This document shows positions 62,477 to 64,000 of a DNA stretch of 64,000 nucleotides, piece after piece. Position numbers and translations under genes: made by a program. The notes below the pieces were generated by a model, which ran no database searches, was not told the origin of the DNA, and saw nothing but the letters and a program-made list of their open reading frames with translations. Numbering within the stretch: position 1 is the stretch's first letter; every line of letters begins with the position of its first letter. Where the stretch lies: NCBI GenBank assembly GCA_964420405.1, contig CAYQTL010000013.1, positions 19,023 through 83,022 on the forward strand, given 5' to 3'. This DNA is from CAYQTL01 sp964420405. GTDB taxonomy: Bacteria; Acidobacteriota; Thermoanaerobaculia; Thermoanaerobaculales; Sulfomarinibacteraceae.

Positions 62477-62688
62477 TCGGGGACCGCACAGTGCAATCCC
62501 ATCGGGATCGCTCCGTCGAGCCGACCGGGCACCGGGTGCCGAACGACCGCCGTCGAGACACCCGTCGCCCCGGAGCGGAGCCGGCATGGCAGTAACGGAG
62601 AGGTTTTCTCGGATGGTAGGGCAGAGACCCTCCGGCTCAGAGGCAGGAGGACACCACACGGAACGGACCGACAACGAAGGAGATCGCC

Positions 62689-63342
62689 ATGAAGCGCTAT
62701 GTGCTCGCCCTCATCGTCACGACACTGTGTGCCGCGCCCGCGACCGCGGAGAAGATCACGATCGAAGCCGTCGGCACCGTCATCACCAACGAGATCTTCG
62801 CCGACGAGCCGCTCAGCCTGGTCGTCCCGGGTGAGAAGGTCACATTGACCCTGGAGGTCGACTCCCAAACCTGGGATACGTTCTACCCCGACTTCTACCG
62901 GGCGTACGCGGTCTCCTCATTCGATCTCGAGTTCTCGGGCGGTGTGCAGGTCGGGCTGCTGCCGGCCGCGTCGACGGCCTACTTCAGCGTGTCCGACGAC
63001 TTCTACTTCGGCAACGACAACTTTTGGGTCTCGAACTACTTCTACGTCGAGCCCGGCAAGGTGGAGCTCGCGCAGCAGCCGTACCTCTTCGACTTCCAGG
63101 TCGGCTACCCTGGCGACACCGTCGATTCGGTGGACATCCTCGACGCGCTGGGCGGCTACGACGCCGACTCGACCATCCTGTTCGGATTTCGCATCTGGGA
63201 CAGCTACTTCAACAACCCCGAGAACCTCGTCATGAACATCGAGTTCGAGGCGTTGTCGATCATGGACGGTTCCACAGCCCCGTCCTTCTCTGACGGCTTC
63301 GAGTCCGGCGACACCACGCTGTGGTCGGGCGCCGTGGAGTAG
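62689..63342 (+). CDS. Small exported protein with DGFESGD tail
   Basis: These 217 residues start with a classical signal peptide (YVLALIVTTLCAAPATAE). The mature 195 residues form one beta-rich domain, aromatic and acidic (FYPDFYRAYAVSSFDLEF, DDFYFGNDNFWVSNYFYV). It resembles PEP-CTERM-type exoprotein domains in composition, although no PEP-CTERM signal is present. The end is SFSDGFESGDTTLWSGAVE. ATG 62689 is preceded by GAAGGAGATCGCC. It lies directly downstream of the TPR kinase on the same strand. This is the smallest tailed protein in the window and so the simplest one in which to study the tail. Family not recognised. Confidence 0.82.
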   Translation: MKRYVLALIVTTLCAAPATAEKITIEAVGTVITNEIFADEPLSLVVPGEKVTLTLEVDSQTWDTFYPDFYRAYAVSSFDLEFSGGVQVGLLPAASTAYFSVSDDFYFGNDNFWVSNYFYVEPGKVELAQQPYLFDFQVGYPGDTVDSVDILDALGGYDADSTILFGFRIWDSYFNNPENLVMNIEFEALSIMDGSTAPSFSDGFESGDTTLWSGAVE

Positions 63343-63561
63343 CGCCCGCCTCCCTCTCCGGGGATCCGCGGTCGCGGTGCCTCCGCGCGTCATTCCGGGA
63401 GAGCGCGCAGAGCACCGCCACGCGACCGGCCGACCGGGCTCCCTCGCGAGAGGGGGCCCGGTCTGGTTGCGACACCGGTCGATGCGGACCGGAACGGGTC
63501 TGGCAGCACCCTGAGTGGTCAAGCTGCGAGATCTCCGACGAGGTGGCCCGCCGGCTGTCCC

Positions 63562-64000
63562 ATGGATCTTGCTGAGCTTCTCGAGCGTCTGACACGCACA
63601 CTCGACGAGCTGAGCATCGCGTACCTGGTGACCGGATCGGTCGCGACGATCGCCTATGGAGAGCCGCGCTTCACGAACGACGTCGACGCGGCCGTGCGTC
63701 TGGCGCTGGACGCGATCGACGACGTGCTGGCGACGTTCCCGGAGGAGGAGCTCTACGTGAGCCGCGAGGCGATGCGCGACGCGGTTCTTCATGCGAGCCA
63801 GTTCAACATCCTGCACCCGTGCGCCGGCCTCGAGATCGACGTCATCGTCGCCGACGACTCCGAGTTCGACGCCAGCAGGTGTGACCGGTCCCGTCGGATC
63901 GCGATCTCTTTGGCCGCCGCTGCAACGTTCGCCTCGCCGGGGGATGGGGATAGGAAGTTCCTTTGCAGCCAGCCGGCGGAGGTCATCTCTGAACCAGGGT
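63562..64000 (+). CDS. Nucleotidyltransferase (minimal/AbiEii-like), 3' truncated by window end
   Basis: The frame starts MDLAELLERLTRTLDELSI and has the nucleotidyltransferase core VTGSVATIAYGEPRFTNDVD (23-42), with the D-x-D-type metal ligands. It continues through LYVSREAMRDAVLHASQFN and LEIDVIVADDSEFDASR. The family is the stand-alone type often annotated as nucleotidyltransferase or DUF6036. The expected continuation FASPEDxIxRKL reads FASPGDGDRKFL, one codon shorter, so local damage is possible. It is open at the right edge. There is no upstream partner antitoxin in the 220 bases before it. Toxin or RNA-modifying role is inferred from the family. Confidence 0.7.
   Translation, partial: MDLAELLERLTRTLDELSIAYLVTGSVATIAYGEPRFTNDVDAAVRLALDAIDDVLATFPEEELYVSREAMRDAVLHASQFNILHPCAGLEIDVIVADDSEFDASRCDRSRRIAISLAAAATFASPGDGDRKFLCSQPAEVISEPG

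Overview
The window is a very GC-rich bacterial chromosome segment (roughly 70% G+C by eye) with about 38 intact or partial genes and several decayed ones. I saw no rRNA, tRNA, CRISPR array, integrase or transposase. The content suggests a free-living Acidobacteriota-like organism: four transmembrane Ser/Thr kinases with TPR-type sensor regions, two ECF sigma factors of the Sig-70_X6 type, LVIVD, FG-GAP and SBBP beta-propeller exoproteins, and a recurring C-terminal tail of the form F-x-D-G-F-E-S-G-D-T-x-x-W-S. The taxonomy is an inference from gene content, not a measurement.

Layout. 0-9.8 kb holds a tail-bearing repeat protein, a GNAT acetyltransferase, a PhzF-family enzyme, a secreted DPP4-type peptidase, two small conserved proteins, a PAS-GGDEF diguanylate cyclase and a 13-repeat LVIVD exoprotein. 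9.9-13.0 kb is an overlapping ECF sigma/Ser-Thr kinase pair. 13.2-16.4 kb carries a KamA-type radical SAM enzyme with a long N-terminal extension and a flavin monooxygenase. 16.4-22.4 kb is a compact minus-strand operon: two paralogous cytidylate-kinase-like proteins with degenerate P-loops, two paralogous single-domain response regulators, a TauE/SafE permease and a sensor histidine kinase. 22.6-29.9 kb holds an FG-GAP exoprotein and an RND efflux pump (adaptor plus permease). 30.1-30.6 kb is a broken yefM-yoeB toxin-antitoxin pair. 30.9-41.1 kb carries exported repeat proteins, malonyl-CoA decarboxylase and two alpha/beta hydrolases. 41.3-53.1 kb has two more TPR kinases, a lipoprotein and two tail-bearing propeller proteins. 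53.1-58.6 kb is a decay zone: a frameshifted PIN toxin and partner, two remnants of the same flavoprotein 3' end, an intact XRE/AbiEii-type pair, and a two-domain lectin-like exoprotein. 58.6-64 kb has a second ECF/kinase pair, the last tail-bearing protein and a nucleotidyltransferase cut by the window edge.

The most interesting pattern combines two of these elements. Eight exported proteins of unrelated fold share the same C-terminal tail, and each of the four TPR kinases has a gene for such a protein as its neighbour: directly downstream on the same strand in three cases, and divergent across the ECF partner in the fourth. This suggests an uncharacterised module in which membrane kinases and tailed exoproteins work together. 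The kinase-like/response-regulator/TauE operon is the second candidate for an undescribed system.
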